Origin: Flavobacteriaceae bacterium
GTDB lineage: Bacteria; Bacteroidota; Bacteroidia; Flavobacteriales; Flavobacteriaceae
Assembly (NCBI GenBank): GCA_021647985.1
Contig: JAKITQ010000023.1
Coordinates: 1-48,317, forward strand
Length of the DNA: 48,317 bases
Direction: 5' to 3'
The position numbers were made by a program, and so were the translations under genes. The notes under the pieces are model-generated. The model saw only the letters and a list, made by a program, of their open reading frames with translations. It had not been told where the DNA came from and searched no databases. Positions 36,975 through 44,403 of the stretch are shown piece by piece. Positions within the stretch are counted from its first letter, which is position 1. Every line of letters starts with the position of its first letter.

Positions 36975-37529
36975 TTATGAAATTTTTTCAACTTGCATAT
37001 AGTTTAATTCTAACGGTGTTTTACGACCAAAGATTTTCACCATAACTTCAAGCTTACGTTTTTCTTCGTTGATTTTTTCTATTGTTCCATCAAATCCATT
37101 AAATGGACCATCAATAACTTTTACTGTTTCACCACTAATAAATGGTATAACTACATTTTCATTTTGTACCGCAAGTTCATCTACCGTACCCAACATTCTA
37201 TTTACCTCTGCTTTTCTTAAAGGTACCGGGTCACCACCTTTTGTTTCACCCAAAAATCCAATCACACCAGTTACCGATTTAATTACGTGAGGAACCTCAC
37301 CGCTTAAAATTGCTTCTACCATAATATAACCAGGAAAATACACCTTTTCTTTATGGTATTTTTTTCCTTTTCGAATTTGAATTACTTTTTCGGTAGGCAC
37401 CAATACTTGGCTAACAAAATCAGAAAGTCCTAAACGAGATATTTCATTCTCGATATAGGTTTTTACTTTATTTTCTTGGCCTCCTATTGCTCTTACAGCA
37501 TACCATTTCATTACAGAAGTATCTGACAT
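36975..37529 (-). CDS. nusG: Transcription elongation/antitermination factor NusG
   Basis: The 184-residue protein has the NGN domain (MKWYAVRAIGGQENKVKTYIE, then PGYIMVEA) and a C-terminal KOW domain (VKVIDGPFNGFDGTIEKINEEKRKLEVMVKIFGR), joined by a linker. It binds RNA polymerase and couples transcription with translation or termination. It lies eight bases after secE in the usual secE-nusG-rplK order. The C-terminal domain is complete. Confidence 0.98.
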   Translation of the reverse strand: MSDTSVMKWYAVRAIGGQENKVKTYIENEISRLGLSDFVSQVLVPTEKVIQIRKGKKYHKEKVYFPGYIMVEAILSGEVPHVIKSVTGVIGFLGETKGGDPVPLRKAEVNRMLGTVDELAVQNENVVIPFISGETVKVIDGPFNGFDGTIEKINEEKRKLEVMVKIFGRKTPLELNYMQVEKIS

Positions 37530-37537
37530 CTTATATA

Positions 37538-37729
37538 TTAATTAAAAATATTAAAATACTTATCTAAGCCCATTTGAAAAACTTTATCTACCAAAAATAC
37601 AGCTACTGCAAAAATAATAGTAAATACAGCTACCAAGACAGTGTTTTTTTGAGCCTGATCTCTAGGCATCCAAGTAACGTTATCTTTTAATTCGCCAAAT
37701 GATTCTTTTATATAATTTACAAAACCCAT
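37538..37729 (-). CDS. secE: Preprotein translocase subunit SecE
   Basis: The 63-residue protein has the amphipathic segment FVNYIKESFGELKDNVTWM followed by one membrane helix (about residues 31-50). This is the short one-helix SecE form common outside enterobacteria. It stabilises SecY. It lies 17 bases after the 3' end of tRNA-Trp and directly before nusG, the classic position. Confidence 0.95.
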   Translation of the reverse strand: MGFVNYIKESFGELKDNVTWMPRDQAQKNTVLVAVFTIIFAVAVFLVDKVFQMGLDKYFNIFN

Positions 37730-37746
37730 TATTTATTTATTTTACG

Positions 37747-37819
37747 CACGGGTGGAGAGGCTCGAACTCCCGACACCTGGTTTTGGAGACCAGTGCTCTA
37801 CCAACTGAGCTACACCCGT
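37747..37819 (-). tRNA. tRNA-Trp (anticodon CCA)
   Basis: The minus strand folds into a 73-base cloverleaf: acceptor ACGGGTG/CACCCGT, D-arm GCTC..GAGC, anticodon arm with loop CTCCAAA giving anticodon CCA, and T-arm CGGGAGTTCGAGCCTCTCC. Discriminator is G and the terminal CCA is not encoded. It lies between tuf and secE. Confidence 0.97.
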
Positions 37820-37950
37820 ATGAAGTAGTATTAATCTACTTAATTAGTATCCTGTTTTTACTAAATAAAAACATGCTGTTTAAAAGAATATAAGGCACCT
37901 CTTAAAAAGAAGCACCTGATATCCAATTTTAATTGATTAGACTAAATAAA

Positions 37951-39138
37951 TTAATCTAATATTTCAGTAACCTGACCTGCACCAACTGTTCTACCACCCT
38001 CACGGATTGCAAAACGTAAACCTAAGTTCAATGCTATTGGTTGTAATAAATCAACAGTAATAGTTAAGTTATCACCTGGCATTACCATCTCAACTCCGGC
38101 AGGTAAGTTAATTGTACCTGTTACATCCGTTGTTCTTACGTAAAACTGTGGACGGTAATTTTTATGAAATGGAGTATGACGTCCACCTTCTTCTTTTTTC
38201 AAGATATAAACCTCAGCTTTGAATTTTGCATGTGGTGTAACAGAACCTGGCTTACAAATTACCATTCCTCTTTTAATATCTTCTTTTGCAATACCTCTTA
38301 ATAAGATACCTACATTATCTCCTGCTTCACCTCTATCTAATATTTTACGGAACATTTCAACACCCGTAACAGTAGAAGTCAATTTTTCAGCACCCATTCC
38401 AATAATATCTACAGAATCACCAGTATTAGCAACACCCATTTCAATACGACCAGTAGCAACAGTACCACGACCAGTAATTGAGAATACATCTTCAACAGGC
38501 ATTAAGAAATCTTTATCAACATCTCTTTTTGGTAATTCAATCCATGTGTCAACAGCATCCATCAATTCCATAATAGAATCAACCCATTTTGGCTCACTGT
38601 TCAAACCACCTAAAGCAGAACCTGCAATAACCGGAGTATTGTCACCATCGTATTCATAGAAATCTAATAATTCTCTGATTTCCATTTCAACCAATTCTAA
38701 CAATTCTTCATCATCAACCATGTCTACTTTGTTCATAAACACTACCATTCTAGGAATACCTACCTGACGACCTAATAAGATATGCTCACGAGTTTGTGGC
38801 ATAGGACCATCTGTTGCAGCTACTACCAAAATAGCACCGTCCATTTGAGCAGCACCAGTTACCATGTTCTTTACGTAATCCGCGTGACCTGGACAGTCAA
38901 CGTGTGCGTAATGACGTTTTTCTGTTGCATATTCTACGTGTGACGTATTAATTGTAATACCTCTTTCTTTTTCTTCTGGAGCGTTATCGATTTGATCAAA
39001 ATCTTTAACTTCACAAAATCCTTTTTTAGCCAATACAGTAGTTATAGCAGCTGTTAAAGTAGTTTTACCGTGATCTACGTGACCAATTGTACCAATATTT
39101 AAATGTGGTTTCGAGCGGTCAAAATGTTCTTTTGCCAT
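37951..39138 (-). CDS. tuf: Elongation factor Tu
   Basis: The 395-residue GTPase delivers aminoacyl-tRNA to the ribosome. The G motifs are GHVDHGKT (about 19-26), the DCPGH block and NKVD (about 136-139), followed by the two beta-barrel domains ending [11 protein letters not shown]. Full length and canonical. It lies between the Thr/Tyr/Gly/Thr tRNA group and tRNA-Trp on the same strand, so it is probably co-transcribed with tRNAs that are cut from the same RNA. A broken tRNA copy lies in its leader. Confidence 0.99.
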   Translation of the reverse strand: MAKEHFDRSKPHLNIGTIGHVDHGKTTLTAAITTVLAKKGFCEVKDFDQIDNAPEEKERGITINTSHVEYATEKRHYAHVDCPGHADYVKNMVTGAAQMDGAILVVAATDGPMPQTREHILLGRQVGIPRMVVFMNKVDMVDDEELLELVEMEIRELLDFYEYDGDNTPVIAGSALGGLNSEPKWVDSIMELMDAVDTWIELPKRDVDKDFLMPVEDVFSITGRGTVATGRIEMGVANTGDSVDIIGMGAEKLTSTVTGVEMFRKILDRGEAGDNVGILLRGIAKEDIKRGMVICKPGSVTPHAKFKAEVYILKKEEGGRHTPFHKNYRPQFYVRTTDVTGTINLPAGVEMVMPGDNLTITVDLLQPIALNLGLRFAIREGGRTVGAGQVTEILD

Positions 39139-39206
39139 GATTGTTAATTTTTAATCTTAGTTATATATATTTGTGTTTAATTCTTTTTTTTTGAAGCCCA
39201 AACTTT

Positions 39207-39264
39207 GAGCCAATGACGGGATTTGAACCCCTGCCTACCGGCAGGCAGGCGTGACCGCGGTCAC
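39207..39264 (-). pseudogene. Fragment of a tRNA-Thr 3' end, interrupted by a palindromic repeat
   Basis: Bases 39207-39230 match the 3' end of the tRNA-Thr(GGT) gene (39318-39341) at 24 of 24 positions. The next six tRNA bases, GTGACC, appear only at 39251-39256; between them sits the 20-base palindromic insert CTGCCTACCGGCAGGCAGGC (39231-39250). GTGACC is itself the left half of a perfect 14-bp palindrome ending at 39264. No anticodon, D-arm or acceptor 5' strand is present, so it is not functional tRNA. Confidence 0.85.
39231..39250. repeat. 20-bp GC-rich palindromic repeat inserted in the tRNA fragment
   Basis: The insert can fold as CCTGCC-TACC-GGCAGG. Related text occurs at 20711-20730 (CCTGCCT twice) and, more distantly, TCCGTC-TGCT-GACGGA at 8329-8344. 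I recall hairpins of this type as abundant in flavobacterial genomes. Confidence 0.7.
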
Positions 39265-39318
39265 TCACTTTCATTTTTCAATATTTTCATTAGCAACAAC
39301 CTATCATTTATTTAACAG

Positions 39319-39390
39319 AGCCAATGACGGGATTTGAACCCGTGACCTCTTCCTTACCAAGGAAACGCTCTACCCCTGAGCTACACCGGC
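39319..39390 (-). tRNA. tRNA-Thr (anticodon GGT)
   Basis: A 72-base cloverleaf on the minus strand: acceptor GCCGGTG/CATTGGC (two G-T pairs), anticodon loop TTGGTAA giving GGT, T-arm ACGGGTTCAAATCCCGT. Discriminator T; CCA not encoded. It is last of four tRNAs before tuf. Confidence 0.96.
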
Positions 39391-39514
39391 TTTTAATTGT
39401 TTTGCAGAACCGGACTCCTCTCACTTTCATATACTCTCAATTTTTATTCTTCTTGGAGTAGATTTTATTTTCACAAAACGTCATCATTCTTCTTTTTTTG
39501 TTGTGAAAAAACAG

Positions 39515-39587
39515 AGCGGGAGACCGGGCTCGAACCGGCGACAATCAGCTTGGAAGGCTGAAGCTCTACCAACTGAGCTACTCCCGC
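39515..39587 (-). tRNA. tRNA-Gly (anticodon TCC)
   Basis: A 73-base cloverleaf on the minus strand: acceptor GCGGGAG/CTCCCGC, anticodon loop CTTCCAA giving TCC, T-arm GCCGGTTCGAGCCCGGT. Discriminator T; CCA not encoded. Confidence 0.97.
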
Positions 39588-39616
39588 TTAAATTTTTTAT
39601 TATTAATAAATTCATG

Positions 39617-39697
39617 TGGGGAGAGCAGGATTCGAACCTGCGAAGGTTTCCCAACAGAGTTACAGTCTGTCCTCGTTGGCCGCTTGAGTATCTCCCC
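39617..39697 (-). tRNA. tRNA-Tyr (anticodon GTA)
   Basis: An 81-base class II tRNA on the minus strand with a long variable arm: acceptor GGGGAGA/TCTCCCC, anticodon loop CTGTAAC giving GTA, T-arm GCAGGTTCGAATCCTGC. Discriminator A; CCA not encoded. Confidence 0.97.
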
Positions 39698-39729
39698 TCA
39701 ATTATTTATTATTTCGTTTCAAAGAACTG

Positions 39730-39803
39730 AGCCGATGGAGGGACTCGAACCCACGACCTGCTGATTACAAATCAGCTGCTCTAGCCAGCTGAGCTACATC
39801 GGC
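39730..39803 (-). tRNA. tRNA-Thr (anticodon TGT)
   Basis: A 74-base cloverleaf on the minus strand: acceptor GCCGATG/CATCGGC, anticodon loop TTTGTAA giving TGT, T-arm GTGGGTTCGAGTCCCTC. Discriminator T; CCA not encoded. It is first in the tRNA-tuf transcription unit. Confidence 0.97.
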
Positions 39804-39867
39804 TTTTTTATTAAAAAAATTCAAAAAATTCGATCAAAATCGCATAGATATTTTTGAATTTCCACAT

Positions 39868-39898
39868 AAAAAAACAAACCGCTTTTTCTAACGGTTTG
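39868..39898 (-). terminator. Terminator after hpf, overlapping the tRNA-tuf start region
   Basis: Arms CAAACCG (39875-39881) and CGGTTTG (39892-39898) with a 10-base loop are followed on the minus strand by seven T residues. It lies 59 bases past the hpf stop. The arm transcribed first is right at the end of the promoter described at 39899-39929. Confidence 0.75.
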
Positions 39899-39929
39899 CA
39901 AATGTAAAAAGTTTTATTAGTTCTGCAAA
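39899..39929 (-). promoter_or_regulatory. Promoter of the tRNA-tuf-secE operon
   Basis: On the minus strand TTTG (39926-39929), 19 bases, then TACATTTG (39899-39906) is an exact Bacteroidota housekeeping promoter. It lies downstream of hpf and about 95 bases before the first tRNA, and it is the best promoter match I found in the window. Confidence 0.8.
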
Positions 39930-39957
39930 ACTTTTTGATATATTATTTCGATTATTT

Positions 39958-40254
39958 TTATGCCCTTAATTTTTCTTTTCGTTTTACTAATTGTCTTTTC
40001 AAGGAGTCTAATGACAAACTCAAACCCTCTTCAAAAGTTTTACTCAATTTTTTAACCACTATATCATTGCCTGGTAAATTAATTTTTACTTCAGTTATTT
40101 TATTCTCTTTTTCACTTGTGCTTTGTACTTTTAAAAAAACTTCAGCACCCAATAAATGGTCATGAAACTTTTCGAGGTTGTTAACTTTTTTTTCAATGTA
40201 TTTCATTAAATCAGTATCAATATTAAAATTAACAGATTGCACAGATATTTTCAT
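39958..40254 (-). CDS. hpf: Ribosome hibernation-promoting factor, short form
   Basis: The 98-residue protein belongs to the HPF/RaiA family: VQSVNFNIDTDLMKYIEKKVNNLEKF at the start, then the second helix TFEEGLSLSLDSLKRQLVKRKEK. It lacks the long C-terminal dimerisation domain, so it is a short form; whether it acts as HPF or as the RaiA/YfiA type cannot be told by eye. It lies three bases after the recombinase gene and before the tRNA-tuf unit, so it is probably transcribed with the recombinase. Confidence 0.9.
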   Translation of the reverse strand: MKISVQSVNFNIDTDLMKYIEKKVNNLEKFHDHLLGAEVFLKVQSTSEKENKITEVKINLPGNDIVVKKLSKTFEEGLSLSLDSLKRQLVKRKEKLRA

Positions 40255-40257
40255 AAG

Positions 40258-41148
40258 TTAATTGTTTTTATTGCCCCTTGGATGGGCATGGTTATACATT
40301 ATTTTTAAATCTTTCAAACTACTATGCGTATAAACCTGAGTTGATGCCAAACTCGAATGACCTAACAACTCTTTTACAGCATTTAAATCAGCTCCCTCAT
40401 TCAACAAATGTGTTGCAAAGGAATGCCTAATAACATGTGGACTTTTTTTTGTTTTAACAGATACTTTACTAAAGTAATCATTTATTAATCTATATACAAG
40501 TGTTGGATAAATTTTTTCTCCCTTGCTTGTAACAAAAAAATGATCGTTTGTAGTTTGTAATTTTGCTTTTTGAATTTTATAATTTTCTATAGATTCTATT
40601 ACTGAATTTAATAACGGAATCTGTCTTTCTTTATTTCTTTTTCCTCTTACTTTAACAATACTTTGTGAAAGGTCAATTGATGTGTTTTTTAAATCAATTA
40701 ATTCTGATCTTCTCATACCTGTAGAATACAGCAATTCAATCAATAATTTATCTCTAACCGATTTGAAATCATCAGTATCTTCAAAACCCTGTAACACGGC
40801 AAACATCTCCTTTTGCGAAAAAGGTACATTTATTTTTTTTGCAACCTTTAGGGATTGGTGTTTCCGTAAAGGAGATTGATCGATTTGTTTGGTTTTTAAT
40901 AAAAAATTAAAATAAGATTTTAAAGAACTAACTTTTCTATTAATTGTACGGTTTGTAATACCATTTTCCACCAAACTAATAATCCAACTTCTTATAATAC
41001 TATATGGTACAATAGAAACATTACTCTCATTAAACTCTTTTTCACAAAACACCTTAAAAGACTCTATATCTTTTTTATAAGCAGTGATAGTAAATGGCGA
41101 ATATTTTTTTTCGTAATTAATATATTCTATAAAATGAAGTATACTCAA
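40258..41148 (-). CDS. Tyrosine recombinase XerC/XerD type
   Basis: The 296-residue integrase-fold protein has an N-terminal SAM-like domain and a C-terminal catalytic domain with the full set Arg146 (TGMRRSEL), Lys170, His238, Arg241 (HVIRHSFATHLL), His264 (LLGHSSLAST) and Tyr273 (QVYTHSS). Length and motif spacing fit the chromosomal dimer-resolution recombinases XerC/XerD rather than phage integrases. The text between rpsU and hpf is a stable location in Flavobacteriia, arguing for a housekeeping XerC. No attachment sites are seen, despite tRNA genes nearby. Confidence 0.88.
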   Translation of the reverse strand: MSILHFIEYINYEKKYSPFTITAYKKDIESFKVFCEKEFNESNVSIVPYSIIRSWIISLVENGITNRTINRKVSSLKSYFNFLLKTKQIDQSPLRKHQSLKVAKKINVPFSQKEMFAVLQGFEDTDDFKSVRDKLLIELLYSTGMRRSELIDLKNTSIDLSQSIVKVRGKRNKERQIPLLNSVIESIENYKIQKAKLQTTNDHFFVTSKGEKIYPTLVYRLINDYFSKVSVKTKKSPHVIRHSFATHLLNEGADLNAVKELLGHSSLASTQVYTHSSLKDLKIMYNHAHPRGNKNN

Positions 41149-41181
41149 AATAATTATTTTTCTTATTCAATCAACATTGTT

Positions 41182-41344
41182 AGTGTCATGTCAAGCATAT
41201 TTTAGTCATACCAAGTTTTGTTCTTTTTGCCGATAGCTTCGTTGATATTTTTAACCATATCTAAGGCTATGCTGAAAAATATCGCCTTACTCTCAACAAA
41301 AATAAACTTCTACTTAAACGACACAATACATTTGACATAACACT
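41182..41344 (-). repeat. 163-bp inverted-repeat element, copy 2
   Basis: The ends pair as AGTGTCATGTCAA (41182-41194) and TTGACATAACACT (41332-41344), 12 of 13. The central hairpin has 16-base arms (41244-41259 and 41268-41283, 14 of 16 paired) and, on the minus strand, loop GCCTTAGA. Boxes shared with copy 1 at 12369-12532 occur in the same order and spacing on the minus strand. Confidence 0.75.
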
Positions 41345-41417
41345 AGGTAAAATTACCTGTATCAAACCTAATATTATCAAAGTTACAAAATTTAAGAAAA
41401 CTATTTTAAATATTTAA

Positions 41418-41445
41418 CAAAAAAAATCCCGCCTAGGCGGGATTT
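41418..41445 (-). terminator. Terminator after rpsU
   Basis: Perfect arms AAATCCCGCC and GGCGGGATTT with a 2-base loop are followed on the minus strand by a T run of about nine. It lies 45 bases past the rpsU stop. Confidence 0.88.
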
Positions 41446-41490
41446 AAGTTTTATGTTTAAAAAACATAAATTATATATTTCAACATAGAA

Positions 41491-41688
41491 CTAACCTTTC
41501 TCTTCAGCGGTTCTTATTGCCTGAACATATTGTGCTTTTTGTAATTGTTTACGTTTTACAACTGACGGTTTTGTAAATTGTTTACGCTCACGTAATGTTC
41601 TCATAGTTTTTGTACGGTCAAACTTTCTTTTAAAACGTTTTAACGCTCTATCTATATTTTCACCATCCTTTACTGGGATTATCAACAT
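41491..41688 (-). CDS. rpsU: Ribosomal protein bS21
   Basis: The 65-residue basic protein matches bS21: MLIIPVKDGENIDRALKRFKRKF at the start and a Lys/Arg-rich C-terminal half. In Bacteroidota ribosomes bS21, with bS6 and bS18, helps hide the 3' end of 16S rRNA, which explains why most messages lack a Shine-Dalgarno sequence. This gene is the exception: AAAGGAGGTGA lies just upstream of its ATG. It is followed by a terminator, so it is likely its own transcript, ahead of the recombinase and hpf. Confidence 0.96.
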   Translation of the reverse strand: MLIIPVKDGENIDRALKRFKRKFDRTKTMRTLRERKQFTKPSVVKRKQLQKAQYVQAIRTAEEKG

Positions 41689-41694
41689 AGCTTG

Positions 41695-41705
41695 TCACCT
41701 CCTTT
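41695..41705 (-). promoter_or_regulatory. Very strong Shine-Dalgarno sequence of rpsU
   Basis: The minus strand reads AAAGGAGGTGA, complementary to the full anti-Shine-Dalgarno end of 16S rRNA, six bases before the rpsU ATG. I saw no equally strong ribosome binding site directly before any other start in the window. It is consistent with the known use of this site for bS21 autoregulation in Flavobacteriia. Confidence 0.85.
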
Positions 41706-41742
41706 CATAAACGCTTCTATAATTATTGTTATTTTTGGGCTG

Positions 41743-41750
41743 CAAATGTA
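41743..41750 (-). promoter_or_regulatory. Probable -7 promoter box of rpsU
   Basis: The minus strand reads TACATTTG followed by C, an exact TAnnTTTG match 54 bases before the rpsU ATG. The -33 region is A/T-rich without a clear TTTG. Confidence 0.6.
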
Positions 41751-41819
41751 CAAATATTAATCAATTAAAAATATTTTTTTATATTTATTTTTTTGCCATA
41801 ATTCAAATATACATTTATG

Positions 41820-41858
41820 GACTCAATTAATTCGTCTCAACAATAGTAGACATTCCAA
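41820..41858 (-). repeat. 39-bp dispersed repeat, copy 2
   Basis: The minus strand of this segment matches 12644-12682 at 37 of 39 bases. It supplies the last residues and the stop of the lipoprotein fragment at 41827-42102; the preceding codons (KPSLYEI) belong to the native protein. Confidence 0.8.
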
Positions 41859-42102
41859 TCTCATATAAACTAGGTTTACCGCCACTATCATTATGTGTTA
41901 TTAATCTACCATTAAAATTGATTAAACCAGAGGTTTCGCTAATCAGATTATCAAGATTTGTTATTCTCTCGATTTTCAATTTTCTGGTAACATCGTCAAT
42001 AACTAACAAATCATCATCTACTACCAACAAGTCATCTCCATCTTGGCAACCAAGGCTTATAAAAAATATAAAAAGTAATTTTAAAAAATCCATGATGATC
42101 AT
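41827..42102 (-). pseudogene. Truncated lipoprotein gene (start of a propeller-type secreted protein)
   Basis: This 91-residue frame begins with a lipoprotein-like signal (FFISLGC, Cys about 19), a doubled acidic stretch (DDLLVVDDDLLVIDD), then ETSGLINFNGRLITHNDSGGKPSLYEI. The SGLI...THNDSGG..LYEI pattern is, from memory, the start of a beta-propeller domain in larger secreted flavobacterial proteins. It stops soon after, at GMSTIVETN, and that end lies in a 39-bp repeat also found at 12644-12682. It is probably a remnant cut by a repeat insertion or rearrangement. An alternative is a real small lipoprotein. It lies 17 bases after the penicillin-binding protein gene, in the same direction. 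Confidence 0.6.
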
Positions 42103-42119
42103 TTAATCATTAAATAGGT

Positions 42120-44378
42120 CTACTCGTCCTTTTTCCCAAAAATTCTTTTAAATAGTGATTTTTTCTTTTTTCGTTTTGATTTACGTTCCGCTTTTTTTGA
42201 TGCTTTCTCAAAGGTAGTATTTTTATTTTTAAAGATACTTTCAAACATTTTTTCAATATCAGAAATATCGACATAATCATCACAATTCAAAGCATTTTCT
42301 ATTTCGATAGGTAACTTTTCAAAGTTGACAAAATATTTATTTTTTAACTTTTTATTCTTCTGTGCCTTTTGTAAAATTTTGGCTACCAGAGGTAAAGCCA
42401 ATGAACTTCCGGATCCATTCGCTCCGTTATTGAAGTGAATAGCCGGCAAGGTGGCTCCTACTCTTGTAGCCAGCACCAAATTGGGGTTATAGGCTATAAA
42501 CCAAGCATCAGCATAATCTTGTGAAGTTCCTGTTTTACCTGCCAATGGCAAATTAATGCCATAAGCATTTTGGATGGATCGCCCTGTTCCTTCCACAATG
42601 GCTTTTTGCAAAATGGCATTTAATATATCAGTACTTAGTTTCTCTAATATTTTTACAGAAGTGCTTAAGTTTTTATTCTCAAACAAAATTTTTCCTTCGC
42701 TCGTTTTAATATAGGTAATAATTTGAGGTTCTACTTTATACCCACCATTAGCGAAACTTGCATAAGCAAAAGCCATCTCATACAAACTAGCTGTAGAAGT
42801 ACCCAAAGCAGTGGCTGGTTTTTTTAACAATCTTTGAGAGAACCCCAAATTATACCAAGTGTTTTCCAAACTACTAAATGGGATTTGCATAAAAAGGTTT
42901 ACTGTTGGTATATTCATAGATTTTGCCAATGAAGCTGCTATTGAATACTTCCCTCCAGTTGTATGATTGTAATTTTGAGGTTGCCAATTTTCAAAATCTG
43001 TTAAAACCAATGGGGCATTATCTAAGTATTGACATGGCATTGCTCCTTCTTCAAATGCTGTAAGGTAAATTATTGGTTTAAATGCCGAAGCTGTTTGTCT
43101 TTGCGCAAATATTTGATCATAGGGTTGGGTTCGAAAATCAATACCTCCAACCCAAATTTTAATTGCTCCAGTATTGGGATCTGCTGCTAACAAACCTGCT
43201 TGCAATAGTGTTAAAGCATGCTTCAAACTGTCTCTTACTGAAATAGAATCTGTATAAAAACCTTTCCACGAAAATACTTCTCTGTTCTTCTTTGAATCTA
43301 CACTTTTCGTCAATTTCAATTTCTTTAATTGCGCAGCAACTAATTTATTTAAAGCAACCTTACTCGACCCACTTCTATACTGTTTGTTTAAACGGTTTTG
43401 CATTTTACCCAAGTGGCTTTTAAATGCAGATAATGCATAATTTTGAAGGTCTATATTTAGGGTAGTTCCAATAATCAACCCACTCTTTCTTATATCGTAA
43501 ACCGTATCATTTTCTTTATTTATTGTTTTTAAAATTGCATTAACTTCCTTTTTTACCTGAACCAAAAAATAATTGGCTATACCTTCCGATTCTAAATTTG
43601 CATAATCTAAAACTAGTGGTAGTGCCTGTATCGAATCTGTAATTTCATTAGTTAAATAGTCATACTTTTTCATTTGATCTAAAACAACATTTCTTCTATT
43701 TAATGCATGTTCGGGATACAACCTTGGATTGTAATAAGTATTTGCTTTTAACATGCCTATCAAGACAGCTGATTCTTCAATTTTCAATGCACCAATATTC
43801 TTATTAAAATATCTTCTTGAAGCTGACTCTATTCCCAAAACATTTTCCCCAAACGGAACTGTATTTAAATAAAGTGTCAATATTTCTTCTTTTGAATATA
43901 TGTTTTCTATTCTCGACGCTAAAATTGCTTCTTTAATTTTTGTCACTGGCATTGTTAAAGGTCCGTAGATTTTACGACCATACATATTTTTTGCCAATTG
44001 CTGTGTAATTGTACTACCGCCACCCGATCTTTTTTGTTGCAGTAGAATGGTTTTGAATAAAACGCGAAATAAACTTCTAGAGTCTACCCCTTTATGGTCA
44101 AAATACCTTGTATCTTCTGTAGCTATTAGTGCATTGATTAAATGTTTTGGTATTTGATCAAATGCAATATTTGTTCTGTTTTTCACAAAATATTTACCAA
44201 TCAAAGTTCCATCATCTGAAACAACTAAAGAAGCTGTATCATTTTTAAAATCTTTCAATTCTTTTACCGTAAATACATGACCAAAAACCCCAAAAGAAAC
44301 TGCTGCAAAAAATAATCCGAAAATTAATATTGCTACTAATAATAATTTAACAAAAATTTTTGTGATTTTTTTTATCAT
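42120..44378 (-). CDS. Class A penicillin-binding protein (PBP1A type)
   Basis: The 752-residue bifunctional peptidoglycan synthase has an N-terminal membrane anchor (about residues 9-30). The glycosyltransferase domain has Glu88 in EDTRYFDHKGVD and GGGSTITQQLAKNMYG (119-134). The transpeptidase domain has Ser431-x-x-Lys434 (TASAFKP), Ser487-Met-Asn489 and Lys-Thr-Gly at 615-617 (AGKTGTSQ). All catalytic motifs are present. The C-terminus is a strongly basic Lys/Arg tail. It makes and crosslinks glycan strands at the outer face of the inner membrane. Spacing to neighbours is wide, with about 198 bases upstream without a clear promoter. Confidence 0.95.
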   Translation of the reverse strand: MIKKITKIFVKLLLVAILIFGLFFAAVSFGVFGHVFTVKELKDFKNDTASLVVSDDGTLIGKYFVKNRTNIAFDQIPKHLINALIATEDTRYFDHKGVDSRSLFRVLFKTILLQQKRSGGGSTITQQLAKNMYGRKIYGPLTMPVTKIKEAILASRIENIYSKEEILTLYLNTVPFGENVLGIESASRRYFNKNIGALKIEESAVLIGMLKANTYYNPRLYPEHALNRRNVVLDQMKKYDYLTNEITDSIQALPLVLDYANLESEGIANYFLVQVKKEVNAILKTINKENDTVYDIRKSGLIIGTTLNIDLQNYALSAFKSHLGKMQNRLNKQYRSGSSKVALNKLVAAQLKKLKLTKSVDSKKNREVFSWKGFYTDSISVRDSLKHALTLLQAGLLAADPNTGAIKIWVGGIDFRTQPYDQIFAQRQTASAFKPIIYLTAFEEGAMPCQYLDNAPLVLTDFENWQPQNYNHTTGGKYSIAASLAKSMNIPTVNLFMQIPFSSLENTWYNLGFSQRLLKKPATALGTSTASLYEMAFAYASFANGGYKVEPQIITYIKTSEGKILFENKNLSTSVKILEKLSTDILNAILQKAIVEGTGRSIQNAYGINLPLAGKTGTSQDYADAWFIAYNPNLVLATRVGATLPAIHFNNGANGSGSSLALPLVAKILQKAQKNKKLKNKYFVNFEKLPIEIENALNCDDYVDISDIEKMFESIFKNKNTTFEKASKKAERKSKRKKKKSLFKRIFGKKDE

Positions 44379-44403
44379 ACTACTTTACAACACTTTGTGT
44401 GAT

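Larger units (their letters stand above)
41149..41490. other. 342-base gap upstream of the recombinase gene
   Basis: The gap holds copy 2 of the 164-bp inverted-repeat element (41182-41344) and the rpsU terminator (41418-41445). A frame on the minus strand from about 41307 to a stop at about 41203 encodes roughly 35 residues with no start codon at a usable position; I do not call a gene. Confidence 0.6.

Noticed and set aside
40258-41148. Tyrosine recombinase next to tRNA genes considered as the integrase of a genomic island
   Set aside because: It fits housekeeping XerC/D in length and motifs, is surrounded by conserved rpsU, hpf and tuf genes, and no attachment-site duplication frames an island. 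The tRNA fragment in the tuf leader is not paired with any cargo.
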